Assembly (NCBI RefSeq): GCF_031010195.1
Contig: NZ_JAUAMC010000005.1
Coordinates: 124,001 to 188,000 of the forward strand
DNA: 64,000 nt
Origin: Halomonas sp. SpR8
GTDB taxonomy: Bacteria > Pseudomonadota > Gammaproteobacteria > Pseudomonadales > Halomonadaceae
Direction: 5' to 3'
Under the pieces are notes generated by a model that had not been told where the DNA came from, did no database searches, and saw only the letters and a program-made list of their open reading frames with translations. The position numbers and the translations under genes are program-made. Below, piece after piece: positions 9,028 through 17,845 of the stretch; position 1 is the stretch's first letter; each line of letters opens with the position of its first letter.

Positions 9028-9897
9028 ATGAATTGGGATGATGTGCAGATTTTCCTAGCAGTGTATCGCGCAGGCACTCTACGTGGGGCAGCACAGCAGC
9101 TATCCATCGACCAAACTACCGTGGGTCGGCGCTTGGCCAGCCTGGAACGAGCACTGGGTAGTCGGCTGTTCCTGCGCTCCACGGGCGGATTGGTACTGAC
9201 CGACAGCGGTCAGCAAGTGCTAACCACGGCCGAGGATATGGAGCGGCTAGCCGTCTCCTTCAAGCGCCGCGGCGAGGGAGCTGACGAGCGAGTTGCTGGC
9301 GAGGTACGCGTGACCACAACTGACGCACTAGCTGTCGACTTCGTGGTGCCAGCCATCGAACGCCTGCGCGCCAGCCATCCCGAGGTGCGTGTGATCTTGA
9401 GCACTACGACGCGGTTATTCGACTTGGCGCGGCGCGAAGCCGATGTCGCCGTGCGTACGTTACGACCGGAACAGCCAGAGTTGATCGTGCGACAACTCGG
9501 CCGCTGGGAGGTCGGTTTATACGCGACTCAGCGTTATCTGGAACAACATGGCGAGCCACAGCCCGGTGAAGGCTTCTCGGGCCATGATATTGCGCTCTAC
9601 CAAAGAGGGGTGACGGGACGGCAGGATGACACGTTGGCTGGTGAATCAAGACGACGGGGGCGTGTGGTCGCCGAATTGGATTCCAGCCTGATGCTGGCTA
9701 CCTTTGTACGTGCAGGCCTAGCCTTGGGAGAATTACCGGATTACTTGGCCCAGCGTGACCCCAAGCTAATACGCGTATGGCCTGAGCGCTGCCGGGCCAA
9801 GCCTTATGAAGCATGGCTGGTATTGCACCAGGATTTAGCGCGCACAGCTCGGGTACGCGTCGTTGTGGAAGCGATCGCGGAAATGTTCGCCTGTTGA
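9028..9897 (+). CDS. LysR-family transcriptional regulator
   Basis: A 289-residue LysR protein. The N-terminal winged helix-turn-helix is clear (FLAVYRAGTLRGAAQQLSID, then TVGRRLASLERALGSRLF), followed by a periplasmic-binding-like effector domain from about residue 90. The ATG at 9028 follows GGAG at 9018-9021. It is divergent from the Bcr-type exporter, which is the most likely target; the inducer cannot be inferred. Confidence 0.9.
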   Translation: MNWDDVQIFLAVYRAGTLRGAAQQLSIDQTTVGRRLASLERALGSRLFLRSTGGLVLTDSGQQVLTTAEDMERLAVSFKRRGEGADERVAGEVRVTTTDALAVDFVVPAIERLRASHPEVRVILSTTTRLFDLARREADVAVRTLRPEQPELIVRQLGRWEVGLYATQRYLEQHGEPQPGEGFSGHDIALYQRGVTGRQDDTLAGESRRRGRVVAELDSSLMLATFVRAGLALGELPDYLAQRDPKLIRVWPERCRAKPYEAWLVLHQDLARTARVRVVVEAIAEMFAC

Positions 9898-9941
9898 CGT
9901 ATACAACTAGCCCGCGAAGCCACCATCATAAGGAACGATCA

Positions 9942-11114
9942 TCATCCCGAATACGGTGTTTCTAGCGCTTGCCCTAATCGCTGCATAAACGCCGTACACT
10001 CTTCAAGCTGAACCAGCTCAATATACTCATCGGGCTGGTGCGCCTGGGCAATGCTGCCAGGGCCGAGAATGATGGTTTGCAGGCCTTGGCCCTGGAACTG
10101 CCCCGCCTCCGTAGCGTAAGCCACCGCGTGGTTGCAGCAGGGGGTGGGCAAGTGATCTTTAGCCAGGCGAAGCACATGGTCATTATCACGATCCGCCAGC
10201 CCCGGTACCGTTACATTAAGCGGCTCGGTGGTGATTTCCACCTGCTTGCCTTTGGCCTGTAGCTCAGCGCTTAGCTGGGTGCAATAGGCCTCAAACCGCG
10301 CGTAAATCTCGTCAAAAGTATCGGTCGGCAGATGGCGGATCTCCCACTCGAACTGGCACTCCCTCGCCATAATATTGATCGCCGTACCACCTTTGATTTT
10401 ACCGACGTGAAGACTGGTGTGAGGCACATTAAACGCCTCATCGACACGCCCCTCTTCCACCAACGCCGCCATGGTGTCCTCAATAAAAGTCACTAGCCGA
10501 GCGGCCACATGAATCGCCGAGGTGCCCTGATTGACTTGGCTGCTGTGAGCTTCGCGGCCAACCACCGTGGTGCGTAGGTTGGTGGCGCCTTTCTGTGCCA
10601 CCACCGGCTGCATGCTGGTGGGCTCGCCAACAATCACATGGGCGGTGCTGGAGTAGTGCTCGTAAAAGCGCTTAATGAGGCTTGGCGCACCCACGCAGCC
10701 GATCTCTTCGTCATAAGAGAACCCCAGATAAATCGGCTGCTGCAACGGCGCTTTCGTCCAAGTGGGCACCAACGACAATACGCAGGCGATAAAGCCTTTC
10801 ATATCACAGGTGCCACGCCCATAAAGGCGCCCATCGCCACCATCGCGCAGAGTGAACGGATCGCTCGACCACGGCTGCCCCGCTACCGGCACCACATCGG
10901 TATGCCCGGAAAGCATCATTCCGCCCGGCGCCGCCGCTGGGCCAATTCTTGCGATCATGTTGGCTTTGGTGCCGCAGGGGCTCATCACCCGCTCGGCGCT
11001 AACGCCGTACTCGGCCAAATAGCCTTCCACGTACTCAATCAGCGCCAAATTGGATTCGCTGGAAGTGGTATCGAATGACACCAGCTTCGCCAGCAACGCG
11101 GTCACGTCAGTCAT
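9942..11114 (-). CDS. argE: Acetylornithine deacetylase ArgE
   Basis: A 390-residue M20 metallopeptidase-family enzyme that hydrolyses N-acetylornithine to ornithine in arginine biosynthesis in the cytoplasm. The metal and catalytic motifs are present: GHTDVVPV near residue 70, GRGTCDMKGF near 100 and the DEEIGC glutamate pair near 135. The length is typical of ArgE, and the best match by eye is ArgE rather than DapE. It stands alone and is divergent from the ugp operon across a 230-bp gap. Confidence 0.88.
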   Translation of the reverse strand: MTDVTALLAKLVSFDTTSSESNLALIEYVEGYLAEYGVSAERVMSPCGTKANMIARIGPAAAPGGMMLSGHTDVVPVAGQPWSSDPFTLRDGGDGRLYGRGTCDMKGFIACVLSLVPTWTKAPLQQPIYLGFSYDEEIGCVGAPSLIKRFYEHYSSTAHVIVGEPTSMQPVVAQKGATNLRTTVVGREAHSSQVNQGTSAIHVAARLVTFIEDTMAALVEEGRVDEAFNVPHTSLHVGKIKGGTAINIMARECQFEWEIRHLPTDTFDEIYARFEAYCTQLSAELQAKGKQVEITTEPLNVTVPGLADRDNDHVLRLAKDHLPTPCCNHAVAYATEAGQFQGQGLQTIILGPGSIAQAHQPDEYIELVQLEECTAFMQRLGQALETPYSG

Positions 11115-11347
11115 GCTGTTCTCGTTAGTTGGATTCTTTATATCACCCTATCACCGCCCTCTGCCTTTTCCTACTCAGCAGGCCTGCTGGCAGCGTAATG
11201 TTGACTGTCACGGCAGGTTCATCGTGCATTCACTAAAACGTCATCTACACTTCTTACTGTTCAGTGCATCCAAAAATCTTAACAAACGCATTGTCGTGAG
11301 CTTATGAGCTACTCAGCTGATTAAGCTCAATCCCACAAGGAGCTGTT

Positions 11348-12673
11348 ATGTCTCGTTTTACACTACATGCGATTGCCGTAGGGGTGGCAACTGCCAGCCT
11401 AAGCCTATCTGCCCAGGCGGCAACTGAGATTAACTGGTGGCACGCCATGGGCGGCCAGTTGGGCGAAATTCTCGAAGAGATGACCCAGGACTTTAACGCG
11501 TCCCAGGATGAGTACCACGTTACCCCCAGCTATCGCGGCACCTATACCGAAACCATGACGGGCGCGATCGCCGCCTTCCGTGCCAATGAGCAGCCGCATA
11601 TCCTGCAGGTATTTGAGGTCGGCACGGGCACCATGATGAATGCCAAAGGCGCCATCTACCCGGTGTACGAGCTGATGGAAGAGCACGGCCGTGCTTTCGA
11701 TAACGATGCCTTCCTGCCCGCCGTTGTCGGTTACTACACCGACACCAACGGCAATATGCTGTCGTTCCCGTTCAACTCCTCTACACCGATTATGTACTAC
11801 AACCGGGACATGTTTGAGGAAGCGGGTCTGGATCCCGAGCAGCCCCCACAAACATGGCAAGAAGTGGCCGACTTTTCACGTCAGATCGTCGACTCTGGGG
11901 CGGCCAGCTGTGGCTTTACCACCTCTTGGCCTAGCTGGGTAATGCTGGAAAACTTCTCCGCTTGGCATAACGTACCGCTAGGTACGCTGGAAAACGGTTT
12001 TGGCGGCATGGAAACCGAGCTGACCTTCAACAATGAGCTGGTCGCTCGCCATTGGGACAACCTCCACGACTGGCAGGAAGAGGGTGTCTTTAAATGGGGC
12101 GGCCCCGGTTCTGGCCCCGACTCAGAGCCGCTGTTCTACTCCCAGGACTGCGCGATTTTCTTCGGCTCTTCTGCCTCACGTGCGGACGTCGCCGCCAATT
12201 CAGAATTTGACGTCGGCTTTGGCATGCAGCCCTACTACGACGACGTAGAAGGCGCACCGCAAAACTCGATTATCGGTGGCGCTACCCTGTGGGCACTGCA
12301 GGGCCATAGCGACGAGGAGTATGAAGCCGTTGCCGCCTTCTTTGAGTACCTCTCCCAGCCCGAAGTACAGGCGCAGTGGCACCAGCAAACCGGCTACTTG
12401 CCCATCACTCAAGCCGCTTGGGATCTGAGCAAAGAGCAGGGCTACTACGAAGAGAACCCCGGCGCGGATATCTCTTTGAAGCAGATGACGCTTAACGAGC
12501 CAACCGAGAACTCCAAAGGCCTGCGCTTTGGTAACTTCGTGCAGATTCGTGACATCATCTCCGAAGAGATGGAAGCCGTGATGACCGGTGACAAATCGGG
12601 CCAGGAAGCGGCTGACGACGCAGTGGCCCGCGGCAATGATCTGCTCCGTGACTTTGAAGCTGCCAACAAATAA
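11348..12673 (+). CDS. ugpB: sn-glycerol-3-phosphate ABC transporter substrate-binding protein
   Basis: A 441-residue periplasmic solute-binding protein with a Sec signal peptide (residues 1-24, cleaved after AQA). The mature start TEINWWHAMGGQLGE and the later GFTTSWPSWVMLENFSAWHN match UgpB, which binds glycerol-3-phosphate and glycerophosphodiesters. It is the first gene of ugpBAEC. AGGAG lies at the usual distance from the ATG. A strong hairpin follows the stop and probably keeps expression of the binding protein above that of the permeases. Confidence 0.9.
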   Translation: MSRFTLHAIAVGVATASLSLSAQAATEINWWHAMGGQLGEILEEMTQDFNASQDEYHVTPSYRGTYTETMTGAIAAFRANEQPHILQVFEVGTGTMMNAKGAIYPVYELMEEHGRAFDNDAFLPAVVGYYTDTNGNMLSFPFNSSTPIMYYNRDMFEEAGLDPEQPPQTWQEVADFSRQIVDSGAASCGFTTSWPSWVMLENFSAWHNVPLGTLENGFGGMETELTFNNELVARHWDNLHDWQEEGVFKWGGPGSGPDSEPLFYSQDCAIFFGSSASRADVAANSEFDVGFGMQPYYDDVEGAPQNSIIGGATLWALQGHSDEEYEAVAAFFEYLSQPEVQAQWHQQTGYLPITQAAWDLSKEQGYYEENPGADISLKQMTLNEPTENSKGLRFGNFVQIRDIISEEMEAVMTGDKSGQEAADDAVARGNDLLRDFEAANK

Positions 12674-12687
12674 ATAAGCACTCACTT

Positions 12688-12715
12688 CGCCGCTTACCCT
12701 ATTGGGTAGGCGGCG
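12688..12715 (+). terminator. Intra-operon attenuating hairpin after ugpB
   Basis: CGCCGCTTACCC pairs with GGGTAGGCGGCG (one G-U pair) around TATT, followed by ATTTCGTTT. It lies between ugpB and ugpA. The weak T-run suggests partial termination or 3' stabilisation of the ugpB message, as is common after ABC binding-protein genes. Confidence 0.65.
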
Positions 12716-12739
12716 ATTTCGTTTGAACGCGAGCTGCCC

Positions 12740-13624
12740 ATGCAAACTAAACGCATGACCTACCCTGGTCGCTTTTTGCCCTACGCGCTGTTGGCGCCCC
12801 AGGTAATTGTGACGCTGATTTTCTTTATCTGGCCTGCGGGCCAGGCGCTGTATCAGTCGCTACTGCGCGAAGACGCCTTTGGGCTACGCTCGACGTTTGT
12901 GGGGCTTGAGAACTTTGCTCGCCTGTTCCGCGACGGCAGCTATGTCAATTCGCTATCGGTGACAGCGGTATTCGCCGTCGGCACCACACTGCTGTCAATG
13001 ACAGTGGCGCTTTTATTGGCCAGCACCGTCAACCGGATGATTCGCTCACGCAGTACTTACACCACCCTATTGGTGTGGCCCTACGCCATTGCCCCCGCGC
13101 TTGCCGGCGTTTTGTGGTGGTTTATCTTCAACCCCTCCATCGGCATTGTGCCCTACATGCTAGAAATGGTGGGTTATCGGTGGAACCACCGTAACTCGGG
13201 AAATGATGCCATGCTGCTGGTGATTTTTGCCGCCGCCTGGAAGCAGATCTCCTATAACTTCCTATTTTTCCTGGCGGGCTTACAGTCCATCCCGCAATCG
13301 CTGATTGAAGCCGCCTCCATCGATGGCGCCAGCCCGACGAAGCGATTCTGGACGATTATTTTCCCGCTGCTCACGCCGACCACCTTCTTCTTGCTGGTGG
13401 TTAACGTGGTGTACGCCATGTTCGACACCTTCGCGATCATTCACGCGACCACCGCAGGCGGCCCAGCCCAGGCAACCAACATTTTGGTTTACAAAGTGTA
13501 TGCCGACGGTTTTGTAGGGCTCAACCTGGGTTCTTCTGCTGCCCAGTCGGTGATTCTGATGGTGATTGTGGTGGCATTAACCATGATTCAGTTCCGCTTT
13601 ATTGAGCGCCGAGTCAACTACTAG
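12740..13624 (+). CDS. ugpA: Glycerol-3-phosphate ABC transporter permease UgpA
   Basis: A 294-residue inner-membrane permease with six predicted segments. The cytoplasmic EAA loop that docks the ATPase is present ([22 protein letters not shown]). It pairs with UgpE to form the channel. Its stop codon TAG coincides with the first bases of the MITE-like insertion, so the last codon or stop may have been supplied by that insertion. The ending RFIERRVNY looks natural for UgpA. Confidence 0.9.
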   Translation: MQTKRMTYPGRFLPYALLAPQVIVTLIFFIWPAGQALYQSLLREDAFGLRSTFVGLENFARLFRDGSYVNSLSVTAVFAVGTTLLSMTVALLLASTVNRMIRSRSTYTTLLVWPYAIAPALAGVLWWFIFNPSIGIVPYMLEMVGYRWNHRNSGNDAMLLVIFAAAWKQISYNFLFFLAGLQSIPQSLIEAASIDGASPTKRFWTIIFPLLTPTTFFLLVVNVVYAMFDTFAIIHATTAGGPAQATNILVYKVYADGFVGLNLGSSAAQSVILMVIVVALTMIQFRFIERRVNY

Positions 13625-13887
13625 GGCCTGTTGAGGTTTCACTCACGGCCGCGCTGGAGCCCGTTTTTATTCGCGGCAAGGCAGGAGGAGAGAGGTTTGG
13701 TGATTCCAAATGAACGACGACTAACGCGGCCGCGGGTAAAAACGGGCCCAGCCCTACGGGTTGTCCCACAAATCGCGCCATACGGCGTTGCAAAACTTGA
13801 AAAGGGAACCACCCTTCCCTGCGTTTTGCGCCTTGTCTGGCGCGATTTGTGGGGCAACGCGGTTCGCGATGAAACGTCAACAGGCCC
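13624..13887. mobile_element. MITE-like palindromic element between ugpA and ugpE
   Basis: A 264-bp element bounded by 18-bp terminal inverted repeats: GGGCCTGTTGAGGTTTCA at 13624-13641 and its complement at 13870-13887, with one mismatch. Inside are two nested perfect inverted repeats: GCCCGTTTTTA (13659-13669) with TAAAAACGGGC (13737-13747), and CCCACAAATCGCGCCA (13765-13780) with its complement at 13838-13853. It encodes no transposase, and reading frames in it are short and overlapping. No clear target duplication is visible. It separates two genes of an otherwise tight operon by 283 bp. Confidence 0.75.
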
Positions 13888-13907
13888 TGGCCTTTGGGAG
13901 AACGTTA

Positions 13908-14750
13908 ATGGTTGAAAACCGCCCTTGGGCTAACCTGATAGCCCATATTGTTTTGCTCTCTGGCGTCGCGCTGGTGGCTTTTCCGGTGTATGTCGCGATT
14001 GTCGCCTCGACCCACTCCCTGTCGGGTTTACTGCAGGGCACGCTGCCGCTGCTGCCCGGCGGCCACGGGATCGAAAACTACACGCGCATGTGGCAATCCG
14101 GCGTCTCTAATGCCGGTGCACCGCCCGCCGCCCTGATGCTGTGGAACAGTTTTATCATGGCCATGGCGATCACCGTGGGTAAGCTGTCTATTTCGCTGCT
14201 GTCCGCCTTTGCCATCGTCTACTTCCGTTTCCGCTTTCGGATGTTCTTTTTCTGGATCATCTTCGTCACCTTGATGCTGCCGGTGGAAGTGCGCATTATC
14301 CCGACGTTCCAGGTGGTGGCGGATCTCAATATGCTCAATAGCTTTGCCGGGCTGTCGATTCCGCTGATCGCCTCGGCCACTGCGACGTTCCTGTTCCGCC
14401 AGTTCTTTATGACCATTCCCGAAGAGATGCTTGAAGCCGCCCGTGTCGATGGCGCGGGGCCGCTGAAGTTTTTTAAAGACATCCTAATGCCGCTGTCGGT
14501 GACTAATATCGCCGCGCTGTTTGTGATCATGTTTATCTACGGCTGGAACCAGTACCTCTGGCCGCTGATTATCACCACCGACCCTGACTATTACACCATC
14601 GTGATGGGTATCCAGCGCATGACCTCGGAAGAGAACCCCCAGTGGCAACTCGTCATGGCGGCAGTGGTGATGGCAGCGCTGCCGCCGGTATTAGTGATTC
14701 TGTTTATGCAACGCCTATTTGTGAAAGGCCTGACCGAGACGGAGAAATAG
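13908..14750 (+). CDS. ugpE: Glycerol-3-phosphate ABC transporter permease UgpE
   Basis: A 280-residue permease with six predicted membrane segments and the EAA loop [21 protein letters not shown]. The start is taken at 13908 ([10 protein letters not shown]), which has GGGAG at 13896-13900. The frame is open upstream through the MITE, and an ATG at 13869 overlaps the element's right terminal repeat; starting there would add 13 unnatural residues. It partners UgpA and abuts ugpC by 1 bp. Confidence 0.9.
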   Translation: MVENRPWANLIAHIVLLSGVALVAFPVYVAIVASTHSLSGLLQGTLPLLPGGHGIENYTRMWQSGVSNAGAPPAALMLWNSFIMAMAITVGKLSISLLSAFAIVYFRFRFRMFFFWIIFVTLMLPVEVRIIPTFQVVADLNMLNSFAGLSIPLIASATATFLFRQFFMTIPEEMLEAARVDGAGPLKFFKDILMPLSVTNIAALFVIMFIYGWNQYLWPLIITTDPDYYTIVMGIQRMTSEENPQWQLVMAAVVMAALPPVLVILFMQRLFVKGLTETEK

Positions 14751-14751
14751 C

Positions 14752-15807
14752 ATGGCCAGCATTACCTTGGAAGGGCTAAAGAAAACCTATAGCGGCGATG
14801 TTCACGCCGTCAAAGGCATCGACTTGCAGATTGAAGATGGCGAGTTTGTGGTGCTGGTCGGGCCTTCCGGCTGTGGCAAATCCACCCTGCTGCGCATGGT
14901 GGCGGGGCTGGAAACCATCACCGAAGGGACGCTCAAAATCGGCGAACGGGTGGTGAACAAGCTCGAACCCGCCGAACGCGATATCGCCATGGTGTTCCAG
15001 AACTACGCGCTTTACCCGCATATGACGGTGTACAACAACCTCGCCTATGGCCTGAAAAACCGCGGCTTTAAAAAAGACGAGATTGATCAGCGCGTTCAAG
15101 TCGCTGCCAAAATGCTCGAGATCGAGGAGTTCCTAGAGCGCAAACCGCGCAAGCTCTCCGGCGGTCAGCGTCAGCGCGTCGCCATGGGCCGCGCCCTGGT
15201 GCGCGACCCGGCAGCGTTTCTGTTCGACGAGCCGCTTTCCAACCTGGATGCCAAACTGCGCGTGCAGATGCGCGTGGAGATCAAGCAGCTCCAGCGGCGT
15301 TTGAAAACCACCAGCCTGTATGTGACCCACGACCAGCTGGAAGCCATGACCCTGGGCGATCGCTTGGTCGTGCTCAACGCCGGGCAGATCGAGCAAGTAG
15401 GCACGCCGATGGAGATCTACGCCCGCCCCGCGACCATGTTTGTCGCCGGGTTTATCGGCTCCCCCGCCATGAACATGCTGCCGGTGGACTACTTGAAAAC
15501 ACCAGGCGCCAACGGCCTGCTGGACAACCTGCCCGACGGCACCGATACCGTCGGCATTCGCCCGGATGATATGCACTTAGCGCCGCCCGAAGCGCCTCAC
15601 TTAACCGTCGACTCCACGCTGGCGCTGTTTGAAGCCGCCGGGGCCGAAAGCCACCTTTATGTGAACCTCGCCGATAGCGACCAGCCCACAGTTATTCGCG
15701 TATCAGGGCAACCGCTGGTCGCCGAAGGCGAAACCCTGCGCTTCTACGTAACCCGCGATGCTTTGCATCCTTTTAATAGCGCCACGGGGAAACGTACAGG
15801 AGGTTGA
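14752..15807 (+). CDS. ugpC: Glycerol-3-phosphate ABC transporter ATPase UgpC
   Basis: A 351-residue ABC ATPase of the MalK/UgpC type. Walker A (GPSGCGKST, near residue 37), the signature [15 protein letters not shown] (near 135) and Walker [11 protein letters not shown] are intact. The C-terminal ~120 residues form the regulatory OB-fold domain. It energises uptake through UgpAE and is the last gene of the operon. A diverged copy of its final ~40 bp recurs at 17705-17740. Confidence 0.92.
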   Translation: MASITLEGLKKTYSGDVHAVKGIDLQIEDGEFVVLVGPSGCGKSTLLRMVAGLETITEGTLKIGERVVNKLEPAERDIAMVFQNYALYPHMTVYNNLAYGLKNRGFKKDEIDQRVQVAAKMLEIEEFLERKPRKLSGGQRQRVAMGRALVRDPAAFLFDEPLSNLDAKLRVQMRVEIKQLQRRLKTTSLYVTHDQLEAMTLGDRLVVLNAGQIEQVGTPMEIYARPATMFVAGFIGSPAMNMLPVDYLKTPGANGLLDNLPDGTDTVGIRPDDMHLAPPEAPHLTVDSTLALFEAAGAESHLYVNLADSDQPTVIRVSGQPLVAEGETLRFYVTRDALHPFNSATGKRTGG

Positions 15808-15906
15808 GAGCATCTAGAGAAAATAACAACATCAGCTACAAGGGGAGCGATAAACTACGTTTGCCATAATAATTAATAGTAGTTGCTCCCCTCACACATA
15901 TACTCG
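15766..15906 (+). repeat. Diverged direct repeat, left copy (ugpC 3' end)
   Basis: The last codons of ugpC and the following ~100 bp resemble 17705-17817. Landmarks occur in the same order in both copies: CATCCTTTTAA, AGCG-CACG, ACTACGTTTG, CTC and TATAC-CG. The right copy is about 28 bp shorter. The two copies flank the PAAR gene cluster. Confidence 0.6.
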
Positions 15907-15952
15907 AGAGGCATAGATGAAGCGTTTAAAAATACTAATAGCTAAATAACAC

Positions 15953-16519
15953 TTAAGGCAAAAACTGCTGAATGAGGACATCTCTTTCCAATTCCAACAT
16001 TCCATCCAGCACTGAATCCTTCATAGGATCATTGCTAGTCTGCCATTCTAATAATAGTGAATCAGACTGAGGGGATTCAGCTAGATGCGCTGCAAGAATA
16101 TAGTTCGCGTCTGGTTGGTTATTCGCCTCTCGAGCATAAGCACTTTCCACTTCTCCATAACAGGCCCTAGCTTCGTCTGTGACTCCATCCAGACGCTCAA
16201 TCAGCATACATCGCAGAAGCATTTCCTCTTTGTTTAATTCTCCAGTATGGAGTTCATCCAAATCAAGCTTGGCTTCCTCATATCGGCCAAGGCTTGTAAG
16301 GAGCTGAGCACGACTACTGAGCAATTCAGAATTATTAGGGTGCTGCTCCAGGCCTTCTTTATAAACCATGAGCACATCTTCTAGTTGTCGCTTATCGCCC
16401 CGTGCATCAGTGAGTGCTGTACTTGCACGCTCCAGATATTCCGCAGGTGCTTCACCGTTGGCCAGGGAACAAGCCATAAGCGATAACGTGATCATCGTTA
16501 TAAGTAGGGCTTTCTTCAC
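15953..16519 (-). CDS. TPR-containing lipoprotein of unknown function
   Basis: A 188-residue protein with a lipoprotein signal peptide; the lipobox is LMAC with the lipidated cysteine at residue 17. The mature part is helical with TPR-like repeats (YKEGLEQHPNNSELLSSRAQLLTSLGRYEEAKLDLDEL). It should sit on the inner or outer membrane facing the periplasm. Its start overlaps the stop of the preceding unknown gene (ATGA), and the PAAR gene is first in this three-gene unit. In T6SS islands, lipoproteins in this position are sometimes immunity proteins, but that is only a possibility here. Confidence 0.75.
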   Translation of the reverse strand: MKKALLITMITLSLMACSLANGEAPAEYLERASTALTDARGDKRQLEDVLMVYKEGLEQHPNNSELLSSRAQLLTSLGRYEEAKLDLDELHTGELNKEEMLLRCMLIERLDGVTDEARACYGEVESAYAREANNQPDANYILAAHLAESPQSDSLLLEWQTSNDPMKDSVLDGMLELERDVLIQQFLP

Positions 16520-17049
16520 AGTGGCTCAACCTCGATATCGAAACTGATATCTGTTGTACCTGACGCTAGATTGCCTGGCCCATTGGAAAAGAAATAGCCG
16601 CCAACAAGTTGAAGCGTCAGGCGACGAGGTGGCATGGGTAACGTAAAGCTAGCATGACCAATGGGGGTGAAGTCGTCATTAGGCCATGCTGAAACTCCTT
16701 CCCAACCCAGATTCTGGGTAGCAATATCTAACACCCCATCAAGAATTTTAGCCGAAACGAACCAATTTACTGAGCCTATTCTGCTGGCAGCAGTTCGACC
16801 CATAGCACTAACATTTAATGTATTACCGCTTACCGCTATATGGCCTCGAAGATTATAAGAAGCGTGAACACCTACCCCTTCTGCCAAAATGTAATCAGGC
16901 CGAACTTTTAAGTAAGGCTCGGAGAACTCGCGATACTTCTGTGCAGGTATTTCGACATTTTGCGGCTCAAGACTGCTGCTTGGAGTGGAGAAAAAATCAC
17001 CCAGATGCGTATAACCGTCTTTTTCAGGGAAGGTTGTCACTTCGCTCAT
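16516..17049 (-). CDS. Unknown beta-rich protein linked to PAAR gene
   Basis: I do not recognise this 177-residue protein. It has no signal peptide and no membrane segment. It is rich in alternating hydrophobic and polar residues, suggesting beta sheet (GHASFTLPMPPRRLTLQLVGG, and TTDISFDIEV at the end). Both ends overlap neighbours by 4 bp, so it is translationally coupled to the PAAR protein upstream and the lipoprotein downstream. The context suggests a T6SS-delivered or PAAR-associated component. No known toxin motif is visible. Confidence 0.7.
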   Translation of the reverse strand: MSEVTTFPEKDGYTHLGDFFSTPSSSLEPQNVEIPAQKYREFSEPYLKVRPDYILAEGVGVHASYNLRGHIAVSGNTLNVSAMGRTAASRIGSVNWFVSAKILDGVLDIATQNLGWEGVSAWPNDDFTPIGHASFTLPMPPRRLTLQLVGGYFFSNGPGNLASGTTDISFDIEVEPL

Positions 17050-17534
17050 ATGGGCCGGTTCTCTTTAATGTAAACCTGAAGTTTTTCGGATTTATCATGA
17101 TCGGACACCAGACGTGTAAGACCTTGGGCATCACTAACACCACTAATCTGCTCACCGTTATCTCTTACAATTAGATACTCCATACCAGCTACGGGCTCTC
17201 CAACTGCATTGATAAGGCGAAAGCGCTCATTAAAGCGCTTAGGAAGCTCGCTGAGTAAATTGGCTGCTGACGCAGTAGGCGAACCAACCTCGGTACTAGA
17301 GCCTGTAAGTATCTGCCCTCCGCAGGAAGTGGCACTGCCATGTATAGCGGCTGGCGAGCCCTCAATGACATACCAAGCTACACCAGCGATAATAGTGGCA
17401 CCACAAGAACTATTGTCACCGACCCTTGCGATGGGGATACCATCGACTTTAGCCGTCGAGGCGCCAGTAACAATACGATGAGGCCCCCCTTTACAGCTGC
17501 AAGCCACCTCATCACCGATTTTCGCGAGATCCAT
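17046..17534 (-). CDS. PAAR-domain protein with C-terminal transthyretin-like domain
   Basis: The start is placed at the methionine of MDLAKIGDEVAC (17534). Residues 1-90 form a PAAR domain, with the typical GGP-HRIVTGASTAKVDGIPIARVGD and a later AAIHGSATSCGG, which sharpens the tip of a type VI secretion VgrG spike. Residues ~110-162 resemble the transthyretin-like extension of many PAAR proteins (FRLINAVGEPVAGMEYLIVRDNG). No T6SS structural genes are in the window, so this is an orphan PAAR locus. The cluster is visibly less G+C-rich than its flanks. Confidence 0.88.
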   Translation of the reverse strand: MDLAKIGDEVACSCKGGPHRIVTGASTAKVDGIPIARVGDNSSCGATIIAGVAWYVIEGSPAAIHGSATSCGGQILTGSSTEVGSPTASAANLLSELPKRFNERFRLINAVGEPVAGMEYLIVRDNGEQISGVSDAQGLTRLVSDHDKSEKLQVYIKENRPI

Positions 17535-17704
17535 GTCAAACGCCCTGCTACATAGCAATGTATATCATTTACCACGTCAACGCATTGCAGTCAATTCTAG
17601 TCAGTACTATCTATTTCAGTGGTAATATTTCTCATAATTCAGAGAATTCTTATATTACCCCTCCTAACCGACACTTGTAGCTCTAAGTTACCCTAGAGGC
17701 GCTA

Positions 17705-17817
17705 CATCCTTTTAACAGCGTCACGAGAAGCGTATAAGGTATAAATTAATACGTAGGTGAAGGCGCCATGGACTACGTTTGAGAAAGTTAACGTTACTCC
17801 TCTCTACTGTATACCCG
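17705..17817 (+). repeat. Diverged direct repeat, right copy (ugpC 3'-end remnant)
   Basis: A degraded copy of the ugpC 3' end and downstream region (see 15766-15906). In frame it still reads HPFNSVTRSV against [13 protein letters not shown] of ugpC. It lies on the far side of the PAAR cluster, 5' of the sigma factor gene. Confidence 0.6.
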
Positions 17818-17845
17818 TCTTATGGGTGCAAATGGGCCTTCTACC

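Noticed and set aside
13631..13915. Small proteins encoded within the MITE-like element
   Set aside because: The frames overlap on both strands, arise from palindromic sequence and lack ribosome sites.
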